64,000 nt of DNA, from assembly GCF_003026395.1 (NCBI RefSeq), contig NZ_PYOO01000004.1:62001-126000 (forward strand). Reading direction: 5' to 3'. The notes under the pieces are model-generated. The model worked only from the letters and a program-made list of their open reading frames with translations, did no database searches and was not told the origin of the DNA. A program made the position numbers and the translations under genes. Below are positions 8,659 to 15,454 of the stretch, piece by piece. The stretch's first letter is position 1, and each line of letters begins with the position of its first letter. Source of the DNA: Photobacterium iliopiscarium. GTDB lineage: Bacteria > Pseudomonadota > Gammaproteobacteria > Enterobacterales > Vibrionaceae.

Positions 8659-9345
8659 TTAAGCATGCCCAAAAATACGCAATAATAAAGGAAACATCAG
8701 CGGGGCTAATAAGGTGGTCATAATGCCGCAAATCACCAAGGCTAATGAGCTAAACGCCCCTTCTTGATAATTTTCTTCTACGGCTTTGGCTGTGCCTAAT
8801 GCATGTGAAACCGTACCAATCGATAAGCCTTTAGCGAGAGGGTGTTTCACGTGGAATAACTTCATGATCGGATAACCTAATACCGCACCAAATAACCCGA
8901 CAATAATCACCATTGCAGAGGTGATCGCAGGAATTCCCCCAATTTGTTGAGAAGCCGCCATTGCAAGGGGCGTGGTGATAGATTTAGGTAAAATACTTGC
9001 CGCAAGTTGAGCATCCGCCCCCATTGAAAAAGCAATCGCAGTACCAAAGGTCATTGATAACACGCTGCCAACAAAACAAGAGGTTAAAATGGTTTTCCAC
9101 TTACTGCGAATAAGTCCAATTTGTTGATATAACGGGAAAGCTAACGCAACAACGGCCGGACCTAATAAATAGTTGATCACTTCATTTTGAGCGAAATAAG
9201 TTTGGTAAGGCACTTCCAGCCATTTTAGTGCCAGAATCATGATAATAAGGGTAAGTAAAAGAGGGTTGAAAAAAGGGTTTTTAATTTTCATTGCCAAATA
9301 ACGTGTAGAATAAAAGCACACTAAGGTTGCCACTAGCCAAATCAT
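8659..9345 (-). CDS. yohK: LrgB-family membrane protein YohK
   Basis: A 228-residue integral membrane protein of the LrgB/CidB/YohK family, with about seven hydrophobic segments and the family block LPKSITTPLAMAASQQIGGIPAITSA. Together with the LrgA-type partner it forms a holin-like or exporter system; in several bacteria the pair moves pyruvate, murein or small metabolites. Its start overlaps the stop of yohJ by four bases, so the two are translationally coupled. Exact substrate unknown here. Confidence 0.9.
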   Translation of the reverse strand: MIWLVATLVCFYSTRYLAMKIKNPFFNPLLLTLIIMILALKWLEVPYQTYFAQNEVINYLLGPAVVALAFPLYQQIGLIRSKWKTILTSCFVGSVLSMTFGTAIAFSMGADAQLAASILPKSITTPLAMAASQQIGGIPAITSAMVIIVGLFGAVLGYPIMKLFHVKHPLAKGLSIGTVSHALGTAKAVEENYQEGAFSSLALVICGIMTTLLAPLMFPLLLRIFGHA

Positions 9346-9686
9346 GAGTTTTTCTCCTTATGGTGTACCGCTAGGCCAATAACAATTAACACAATAACGG
9401 TGCTGCCAAGGGTACTTGCAAAAATGATCGCTGCGTTATTTTCAATGACACCTAAATAATTCATTAAACCGACACCAACGGGCACAAATAATAGTGCCAT
9501 GTGTTTAATTAATAAATTACAGGTGCTTTCAACCCACTCTGCACGACAAATGCCAGTGACAAGAGCAATAAAAAGAATAAATAAGCCGATAATACTGCCA
9601 GGAACAGGTAATCCAGACCAGTGCTGAATGCCTTGTCCTAAAAAGAAACAGATCATGACGATAGCAAATGAACGTATATAATTCAT
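9342..9686 (-). CDS. yohJ: LrgA-family membrane protein YohJ
   Basis: A small four-helix membrane protein (about 114 residues from ATG 9686) of the LrgA/CidA/YohJ holin-like family; family signs are SFAIVMICFFLGQGIQHW, the LPVPGSIIGLFILF motif and LLFVPVGVGLM. First gene of the yohJ-yohK pair. A longer frame open to 9725 starts with TTG and adds residues unlike the family, so ATG 9686 is preferred. Confidence 0.88.
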   Translation of the reverse strand: MNYIRSFAIVMICFFLGQGIQHWSGLPVPGSIIGLFILFIALVTGICRAEWVESTCNLLIKHMALLFVPVGVGLMNYLGVIENNAAIIFASTLGSTVIVLIVIGLAVHHKEKNS

Positions 9687-9804
9687 GGGTGGTATGACTC
9701 TTAAATATTTCCAATCATCATACAAATAAACATGATAATTGTCACACTAATTAATGGCGGTTAATGAACTATATTGGTTTCTGTTGATAAAACAAGCATT
9801 AATG

Positions 9805-10332
9805 TTACTTGATTGTCAAAATATAGCCGCTAATCAGTAGTGTAAATGTAATAACTATTATCGTGCAAATGGTTGCGTAATTAGTCTTTATTACCAAATG
9901 GAACGGTTTTCTGGTGTGCTTTTTTGTGATGTTTGACCATGATGGCGCTTTTTTTAATACCGAGGTTTCATTGCGTACTGCTGCGGTATTGGGTAATGAC
10001 ACGCGAAAGCCATAATTAGGGATAATATAGACAGGTATAGCCATTTTTCCATGACGAAATAATTTTTTAGACAGTGATAATAATAGAATATTGAGATCAT
10101 AATGATGATCACCGCTATCTTCGAATGCATTAGGGTAAATAAAGGTATAACGGTATACCGACTCAATACTGACAACTTCTCCTGCCAGATGGCAAAGAGA
10201 GGCTAAAAAACGGGATTCGTTATCAGTTAACAGGGTTTGTTGATTATCATGCCATCGAAGTAGTCTATCTTCAGGGATAAAATCAATACCTTCAAAGCGA
10301 TAACATTTTATTGCCGTTTTCGTTGTCATCAT
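9805..10332 (-). CDS. ToxR/CadC-like membrane-anchored winged-helix regulator
   Basis: A protein of about 175 residues with an N-terminal OmpR-type winged-helix DNA-binding domain (LLTDNESRFLASLCHLAGEVVS recognition region in two parts, and the wing VYIIPNYGFRVSLP) and one C-terminal hydrophobic segment (ATICTIIVITFTLLISGYIL) ending after a few residues. This is the ToxR layout with almost no periplasmic domain, so sensing would need a partner or occur in the membrane. Start at ATG 10332 or 10329, both next to AGGTGG; an upstream frame to 10377 is less likely. Target genes unknown; nearest is yohJ-yohK. Confidence 0.75.
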   Translation of the reverse strand: MMTTKTAIKCYRFEGIDFIPEDRLLRWHDNQQTLLTDNESRFLASLCHLAGEVVSIESVYRYTFIYPNAFEDSGDHHYDLNILLLSLSKKLFRHGKMAIPVYIIPNYGFRVSLPNTAAVRNETSVLKKAPSWSNITKKHTRKPFHLVIKTNYATICTIIVITFTLLISGYILTIK

Positions 10333-10429
10333 CCACCTACTTGTAAGCCCTTCGAATACAACCTCACTCGATAGCATTAAGTGTTGACGTAATTACCACA
10401 ATCATCAAATAACCAGTCTTATTAATAAT

Positions 10430-10462
10430 AAAAAAGCCCATCACATGATTATTATGATGAGC
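10430..10462 (-). terminator. Terminator of sbcB
   Basis: On the minus strand GCTCATCA/TGATGGGC arms (one G-T pair) with a loop, then TTTTTT. It lies about 35 bases after the sbcB stop codon. Confidence 0.75.
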
Positions 10463-10494
10463 TTATTGGATTTTTAAATGTGTAACAGCATGAA

Positions 10495-11916
10495 TTACAT
10501 TAACTTATTAATATAGTCATATAACGACTTCATGATCTTCATTTTGTTTTCATCGGATTGGCAATCGAGTGCAGCTGCTTCAAAGTTCTCCATGTACTTA
10601 GTCATGTTCTGTTCAAAGAAATCTTGGCAATGATGCTTCCAACGCTGCTGTTCTTGATAGGTGAGTGTTAATGGGTAATTTCGTGCACGATAGCGGAACA
10701 ACAGCGGTTTAATACGCTCATCTTCAACATTGATTTCCAATGTAGCCAGCGAATCAACCTCAGTTTCACGAATAATATCCATCGTAGAACGATCAGCGGT
10801 TGAGAAGAAACCATCGTAAAGCATGGTATCAACGTTATCACTATTGGCGTATTCACGTTTAACACTGAACATTTCCAGCAATTTAGCCCGTATTTCAGGG
10901 TGCTGCTTTAATAACGCTAAATGTTTAAGGCATAACTCACGATCAATTCCCAATCGCGCCGCATCTTCTGCTTTTAAGGTTTTGGCAGGGGCAAGAACAG
11001 GACACTTGTTTAAATGCACTTCTTTAATCGGGACGGGTAACTCATCAGGACCAAGATCGATACGCTTAGTGTATAAACGCTCACGCAGTTGATCAGCATC
11101 AAGTTCAATTAATGGGGTCGGATCTTGGGCTAGGTTAACGCAGATCACCGCATTTTTGTTATCAGGATGCCACGCCATCGGTACGATCCAACTGGTATTG
11201 CCACATTCAGTGCCAAACATACCCGATACATGCACAATAGGGGTGAGATCAACAATATCAATCAGATCTTGTAATTTACGCTTATGACGCAACTCAAACA
11301 GGTAATCAAACAGCTTAGGTTGGTTGTGCTTTAAAATCTTCGCCAGTTCAATCGTGGCGTACACATCAGCCATAGCATCATGGGCATTCGCGTGTTCAAT
11401 GCCATTGGCGATAGAGAGCTTCTCAAGCTTAAAGCTCGGACGACCTTCATCATCTGTTGGCCAGTTAATGCCATCAGGACGCAATGCATAACAAGTACGC
11501 ATGATATCGAGTAAATCCCAACGAGAGTTACCGTTTTGCCACGCCCAGCCATAAGGATCATAAAAGTTACGGTATAACGTATAACGGGTCACTTCATCAT
11601 CAAAGCGCACATTGTTATAACCAATGACACAGGTATTTGGCTTTGATAGCTCAGCATGAATTTGCGCAATAAACTCAGGCTCTGATAAACCTTTCTCCAT
11701 TGCTTCTTGTGGCGTGATCCCCGTAATCAAACATGCTTCAGGTGACGGTAAGTAATCGGCTGGTGGCTTACAATAGATCACCAAAGGCTCACCGATGATG
11801 TTCATCTCCATATCGGTACGCACCCCTGCAAATTGGCAAGGGCGATCATTCGCTGGACTGGCACCAAAGGTTTCGTAATCAATCCAGTATAAGCTTGGTT
11901 CGTTGGTTTTTTTCAT
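10495..11916 (-). CDS. sbcB: Exodeoxyribonuclease I
   Basis: ExoI digests single-stranded DNA 3' to 5' and acts in mismatch repair and recombination. The 473-residue protein starts with the DEDDh exonuclease domain (Asp13 and Glu15 in YWIDYETFG; CVIGYNNVRFDDEVTRY; HDAMADVYATI with the catalytic His and Asp) and continues with the SH3-like and helical C-terminal domains of the ExoI family. Length matches E. coli SbcB. It is the last clearly core gene before the accessory island begins. Confidence 0.96.
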   Translation of the reverse strand: MKKTNEPSLYWIDYETFGASPANDRPCQFAGVRTDMEMNIIGEPLVIYCKPPADYLPSPEACLITGITPQEAMEKGLSEPEFIAQIHAELSKPNTCVIGYNNVRFDDEVTRYTLYRNFYDPYGWAWQNGNSRWDLLDIMRTCYALRPDGINWPTDDEGRPSFKLEKLSIANGIEHANAHDAMADVYATIELAKILKHNQPKLFDYLFELRHKRKLQDLIDIVDLTPIVHVSGMFGTECGNTSWIVPMAWHPDNKNAVICVNLAQDPTPLIELDADQLRERLYTKRIDLGPDELPVPIKEVHLNKCPVLAPAKTLKAEDAARLGIDRELCLKHLALLKQHPEIRAKLLEMFSVKREYANSDNVDTMLYDGFFSTADRSTMDIIRETEVDSLATLEINVEDERIKPLLFRYRARNYPLTLTYQEQQRWKHHCQDFFEQNMTKYMENFEAAALDCQSDENKMKIMKSLYDYINKLM

Positions 11917-12314
11917 AGTTTTCCCAAAAGCCGTTGGCTCAATATCAAGTTACTGCAATCCATGACACGCTGCATATCAACTTAATATTTTCTTAAAGCA
12001 ATACGTTATAAAGCTAAGTATCCCGTAACTGACCTAATAGAGGCAAGTTTTTAGGGAAAATAAAGCGTCCCCCTCGTCATTCCCTACAGTGAATGCCCGC
12101 GAGGGCGATAGGGAATCTACTATTCGCGTGTTGTAGGGGTTATTAGTAGTGGTATCGTTATTGCTGTAAAGAGTAAGTTCATTATTGAAAAAACCGACTT
12201 CGACCGTATTAAAAGACAACACGTAGGTAAAGCACCTGTAGTCGGTACTCGTGTACCAACGCCCCAATAAGACGACCAATTCCAATTGAAGCGCGTGCGA
12301 TACTCGAAAGGGTA
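11917..12314. other. Non-coding junction between sbcB and the island
   Basis: About 400 bases with no credible gene. A minus-strand frame here is low-complexity and includes a GC-rich hairpin (listed separately). This is probably the left junction of the accessory region, because the integrase fragment that follows has no 5' half. Confidence 0.45.
12079..12116. repeat. Nested hairpin element with GNRA-type loop
   Basis: Outer arms ATTCCCTA/TAGGGAAT (12079-12086 with 12109-12116) enclose an inner hairpin GCCC-GCGA-GGGC (12095-12106). The element is much GC-richer than its surroundings. It has no T tract, so it is not a standard terminator; it resembles dispersed intergenic palindromic repeats. 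Confidence 0.5.
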
Positions 12315-12623
12315 ATGGCAACTTATGATGATGTGTTGTTCCCTGATGGTGATCTTGATAGGCCGATAACTATTTCAGCGGCTAACCGTTATATCCGCCG
12401 TATCAGAGATAGTTTACCTATTGAAGATTGGCGTACTCATGATTTTAGACGTTCGCTATCCACCGGCGCATCAGAATTAGGTGTAATGCCACATGTGGTT
12501 GAGAAGATGCTAGGTCATGAGCTAGGTGGGGTATTAGCTGTTTATAACAAACATGATTGGCTGAAAGACCAGCTAGAAGGGTATGAGTTATATGCGGAGA
12601 AGCTGGATAGTTATTTGAGGTAG
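12315..12623 (+). pseudogene. Tyrosine recombinase (integrase), C-terminal fragment A
   Basis: The 102-residue frame is only the catalytic C-terminal end of a phage-type integrase. The HxxR box is present in WRTHDFRRSLSTGASELG, followed by VEKMLGHELGGVLAVYNKHDW with the His and Tyr nucleophile region. The N-terminal SAM-like domain and first catalytic Arg are absent and no upstream frame restores them, so it is a remnant. The last 83 bases recur in degraded form at 15178-15253. Confidence 0.85.
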
Positions 12624-12978
12624 GGTTTGTTGATTATTGACGTAAGCCGTGTTGGATATAGTTTCTAACTCGAAAATGCCCAAAGTTACTTAGAACAAAG
12701 GCTCATTCATATCGTATTAACGTGATTTTGGGTTAGTTTTTTATGCATTTGAACTTGTAATTTCAACTGAAAACACTTTTCCATCTTCTTGCTTTTTAGA
12801 GTAACAAAGTGTTACTCGTGTCATGATTCAATATGCATTAATAAGTATAATAGCCCTGTTTTTTTAGTCGCGCAAATAAGTAAAGCAAGGTTCGTTATTC
12901 ATTTTTAATACTCCTATTAAAAGGAGTATTAAAGGTAGCTTAATCGCTATTTGCTTTACTCTGCCGCGCAGCGGCTTC
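12624..12978. other. Non-coding stretch with nested inverted repeats
   Basis: No ORF is supported. Positions 12904-12915 and 12922-12933 form a perfect 12-base stem (TTTAATACTCCT and its complement). Outside it, AGTAAAGCAA (12879-12888) and TTGCTTTACT (12951-12960) are perfect complements, so the whole segment could fold as one long hairpin. It lies directly before the attC site. Confidence 0.5.
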
Positions 12979-13104
12979 GTTCAACAAAGCGTTTAAGACA
13001 GATTCGCAACACTCGGCGTTTTTAATTCAAGTTGAGTTTTGTGTTTACGGTGTAAGGGTTAGTCAGGTGATAGTGTTGCTCACTACTTAATGCGGCGTTA
13101 GTTT
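12979..13104 (+). repeat. attC recombination site, Vibrio superintegron type
   Basis: A roughly 125-base site built like the Vibrio repeats (VCR/VPR class). The left end CAACAAAGCGTTTAAGACAG pairs with the right end CTTAATGCGGCGTTAG: AAC with GTT, a three-base unpaired spacer, then the GCGTTTAAG/CTTAATGC boxes. The middle AACACTCGGCGTTTTTAATTC and GAGTTTTGTGTTTACGG are phrases familiar from such repeats. The cleavage-side core is G|TTAG at 13097-13098. Integron integrase normally inserts cassettes right here, and the SMEK gene starts 24 bases later. Confidence 0.8.
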
Positions 13105-13120
13105 AACAAATGAGGTAAGT

Positions 13121-14152
13121 ATGATTTCAAGAGGAAAATACATCGGTGAGATTATCGATTCTATATCGCAGTTACAGAATTCGGTCAGGCTTCGCTCCAA
13201 ATTGGGATTCTATGACATTAATAAATATTGTGAAGATTTTGCCTGTGATTTATTGAATATTGTTTTTGGGTTCAACCTTGTAAACTTAAACGCAGACCGA
13301 GTTAACGAGCCTGGGCTAGATATTGGTGACAAAAAAAGAAGGGTTGCATATCAAGTCACATCGGATAAAAAGCTATCAAAAGTTTCGAAAACAATAGATA
13401 ACATTACTGCTCAACAGAAGTCGGACTACGATGAACTCTGTATTTTAGTATTAGGTGACAAACAAGGCTCATATACCCTGACAGACGCTAAGTACTGTGC
13501 ATTAAATTTCTCAGAAAGTAATATTATTGATCTTAACGATATTGCATCCCAAATTGTATATCTCGATATCCAAAAAGTAGAGCAAGTGCTTAAGCTGTTT
13601 AGTAACAGCATGGTTAATCTTCTTTCAGAGTTTGAATTACCGGATGAGGATGGAAATTATGATACTTCTTATTATAACAATGTAGAAGAAGTAGCTACTG
13701 TTACTTTGAATGACATTAATTCATTTGAGTCATACGCTGAAGCCGAATGTGGAGAATTAGATGAAGGAAAAAGGTTACGCAACGTTAAAAATTTAGCTAA
13801 TGAGTTGGTGGCGTTGCCAAGACTTTCTCGTGAGGTGTTAGCAATTCTACTTGAGCGTAAAGATGATATTCCTTGTGATTACGAATCAGCAGGTTTAGAG
13901 GTTACTGCATTTCAGAAAATCCTAAATGTTTCAGATGCTAACTACCAGAATGAATTATCTTATCTTGAAAGCAAGAATATGGTAGCAAGGAGTGAAGGTG
14001 ATACTGGTGACTTTGGCCAAGTACATTATGTTGTCTTATCTGGAGCATTTATCGTTGATTTGTTATGCCAAGAGCTATTTTATTATGCCAAATCAAAATC
14101 ATTTTCAATCCGAAAAATGATAGTAAATTTAGACTTTAGTGATTTAAGTTAA
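13121..14152 (+). CDS. SMEK-domain protein, cassette-borne (defence-like)
   Basis: A 343-residue soluble protein. The N-terminal half resembles the SMEK domain: SKLGFYDINKYCEDFACDLLNIVFG, then LDIGD and VAYQVTSDKK (Asp67/Asp70, Gln78, Thr80-Ser81). That Asp then Q-x-T/S order looks like a restriction-endonuclease fold with a changed D-ExK site; this is inference. The C-terminal third (from about residue 225) has helical, winged-helix-like character ending in IRKMIVNLDF. GAGGTAAGT precedes ATG 13121. The gene fills a cassette between two attC-like sites. Likely an anti-phage or nuclease-type function, unproven. Confidence 0.75.
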   Translation: MISRGKYIGEIIDSISQLQNSVRLRSKLGFYDINKYCEDFACDLLNIVFGFNLVNLNADRVNEPGLDIGDKKRRVAYQVTSDKKLSKVSKTIDNITAQQKSDYDELCILVLGDKQGSYTLTDAKYCALNFSESNIIDLNDIASQIVYLDIQKVEQVLKLFSNSMVNLLSEFELPDEDGNYDTSYYNNVEEVATVTLNDINSFESYAEAECGELDEGKRLRNVKNLANELVALPRLSREVLAILLERKDDIPCDYESAGLEVTAFQKILNVSDANYQNELSYLESKNMVARSEGDTGDFGQVHYVVLSGAFIVDLLCQELFYYAKSKSFSIRKMIVNLDFSDLS

Positions 14153-14206
14153 ACTAACAGATAAGGATATGTGTCGCACAGCCGACACCTATCCGAAGTG
14201 TTGGAC
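14153..14206 (+). repeat. Short attC-like site (59-base-element type) ending the cassette
   Basis: Directly after the stop codon: AACTAAC, spacer, GGATAtGTGTCG, six-base loop, CGACACcTATCC, spacer, GTTGGAC (14200-14206). The last seven bases fit GTTRRRY exactly; the left AACTAAC is an imperfect inverse core. The two L-type arms pair with one mismatched base each side, and the spacers between core and arm do not pair (AGATAA against GAAGT), as in true attC sites. Confidence 0.55.
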
Positions 14207-14240
14207 AAGCCAAGGCTACCTACCAAATCAACAAACTTCT

Positions 14241-14267
14241 AACGGATAATATTCAGTATTATCCGTT
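14241..14267. repeat. Perfect 11-base palindrome
   Basis: AACGGATAATA, loop TTCAG, TATTATCCGTT. No T tract follows, so a standard terminator is unlikely. It repeats the GGATA word of the attC-like site just upstream. Role unknown. Confidence 0.5.
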
Positions 14268-14360
14268 GACTTAGTAAGTCCCTGTGTGTTATATATTAAA
14301 AATAACCAGCAAAATCTGGTATCGGGATTAGTACCCCGCACGAACTACAGGCGTAATAAC

Positions 14361-14381
14361 GCCAGCTTATGCTGGTTTTTT
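14361..14381 (+). terminator. Small intrinsic terminator in the Rha leader
   Basis: CCAGC-TTAT-GCTGG followed by a run of six T. It would stop transcripts entering from the SMEK cassette, or act as an attenuator ahead of the Rha remnant. Confidence 0.7.
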
Positions 14382-14386
14382 ATTGC

Positions 14387-14538
14387 GGCGAACTCACACA
14401 CCTGAATTATGGTGGGCTGAGTGAGGCTACCTTAGGGTAGGCCGTTTCCTGTAGGCGGTAGTACTAACCTTACTCAGTTCGCCACCCAGCGATTAGTACC
14501 TCTGAGTGGTGATCAAATCATTACTACAGGAGGTTATC
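14387..14538 (+). promoter_or_regulatory. Structured leader upstream of the Rha remnant
   Basis: GGCGAACT (14387-14394) and AGTTCGCC (14476-14483) are complementary and enclose an inner hairpin around GGCTACC/GGTAGGCC. A further hairpin CCACcCAG/CTGaGTGG spans about 14482-14512. A good ribosome site AGGAGG lies just before ATG 14539. Similar folded leaders occur upstream of phage ash/Icd-like and Rha genes in P4-type elements (from memory); whether this one acts as RNA is unknown. Confidence 0.45.
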
Positions 14539-15143
14539 ATGCCTACCCAATCTGCTTTGCCTATCGCGCAATTCAGTCCCTCAGATCTTATTTTCATCTC
14601 TGATACTAATGAACTTGTCACTGATTCATTAACGGTATCGAAGCACTTCAGTAAACAACACAAAGACGTTTTAAAAAGATTGAATCTCTTGATTGTTCAG
14701 ATGTTTTTACGTCAGCGAACTTTTGCGCCCACGCGAAAAAAATCACAGCAGGCGTTGTTGTTAGGGACTCTAAAGTTTACCAAATGACGAAAGATGGCTT
14801 CATGTTCCTCGTAATGGGATTTACGGGAAAACGTGCAGCGGCAGTTAAATAAGCTTATATCAATGCCTTTAATCAAATGGCTGAACAACTCACAAAGAAA
14901 CCAGCAGCAGAACCATTGAGCTATAGAATTATGACCGTTATTGAAAATGGTCAAGCTATAGAGTCAAAGATGATCCCTAATGATGCGTTCATAATTAGTA
15001 AATCACATCTTGCCCAATTGTTTAACGATCTAAACTTATTCAGTGTGGACGAGTTACTGGCGATATCGAGTAGTGTGAACAAAAGTATTGCAGAGATAGC
15101 AAAGCTGCAAGATGCGCGGTTTAAGCAGATGAAGAAGCAGTGA
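14539..15143 (+). pseudogene. Rha-family phage regulatory protein, frameshifted and stopped
   Basis: The start MPTQSALPIAQF and the region TDSLTVSKHFSKQHKDVLKR match the Rha family. Near 14690 the frame shifts; the continuation reads DCSDVFTSANF and then MTKDGFMFLVMGFTGKRAA, the family signature. At about 14850 a TAA interrupts VK-stop-AYINAFNQMAEQL where relatives have Glu (GAA to TAA would do it). The remaining C-terminal part runs to 15143. Two independent lesions show it is dead. Rha blocks phage growth in IHF-deficient hosts and is common on lambdoid and P4-like elements. Confidence 0.85.
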
Positions 15144-15152
15144 TAGTAGAAG

Positions 15153-15175
15153 AGGCCCTATATGGGCCTTTTTTG
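15153..15175 (+). terminator. Terminator after the Rha remnant
   Basis: AGGCCC-TATAT-GGGCCT followed by TTTTTT. A perfect small terminator, retained although the gene is broken. Confidence 0.88.
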
Positions 15176-15177
15176 TT

Positions 15178-15253
15178 TGTTTATAGCAAATATGATTGGT
15201 TGAAAGGTCAGCTAGAAGGATATGCGGAGAAGCTGGATAGTTATTTGAGGTAG
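15178..15253 (+). pseudogene. Integrase C-terminal fragment B
   Basis: About 75 bases read VYSKYDWLKGQLEGYAEKLDSYLR-stop, a second copy of the extreme 3' end of integrase fragment A (12541-12623), with several substitutions and a 9-base deletion that removes three codons (ELY). Only the tail survives. The pair of tails brackets the SMEK cassette and the Rha remnant, which suggests either two related elements integrated side by side or recombination between them. Confidence 0.8.
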
Positions 15254-15454
15254 ATTGTTTGGTTATTTTTTTAATTGAAGCTGTTTGGGGTTGTGGTAAT
15301 GAATTTGGAAATCAGTACGTATGCAGGAAAACTAGATATATAAAGTTATTCTATATATTATGAGTTGCTTATCCTTATTTAATGTTAGCCATTGATTTAC
15401 AAGGTATGCATCAAGGTGCTAAGGTGTTCTTTTATTCTGATTTTTAGGTATAGC

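Noticed and set aside
12034-12321. Minus-strand frame of 95 codons at the island junction
   Set aside because: No ribosome site, low-complexity composition, and it runs through the GC-rich double hairpin.
14241-14267. Third attC site
   Set aside because: The palindrome is perfect, lacking the unpaired spacers and extra bases of attC, and is too short.
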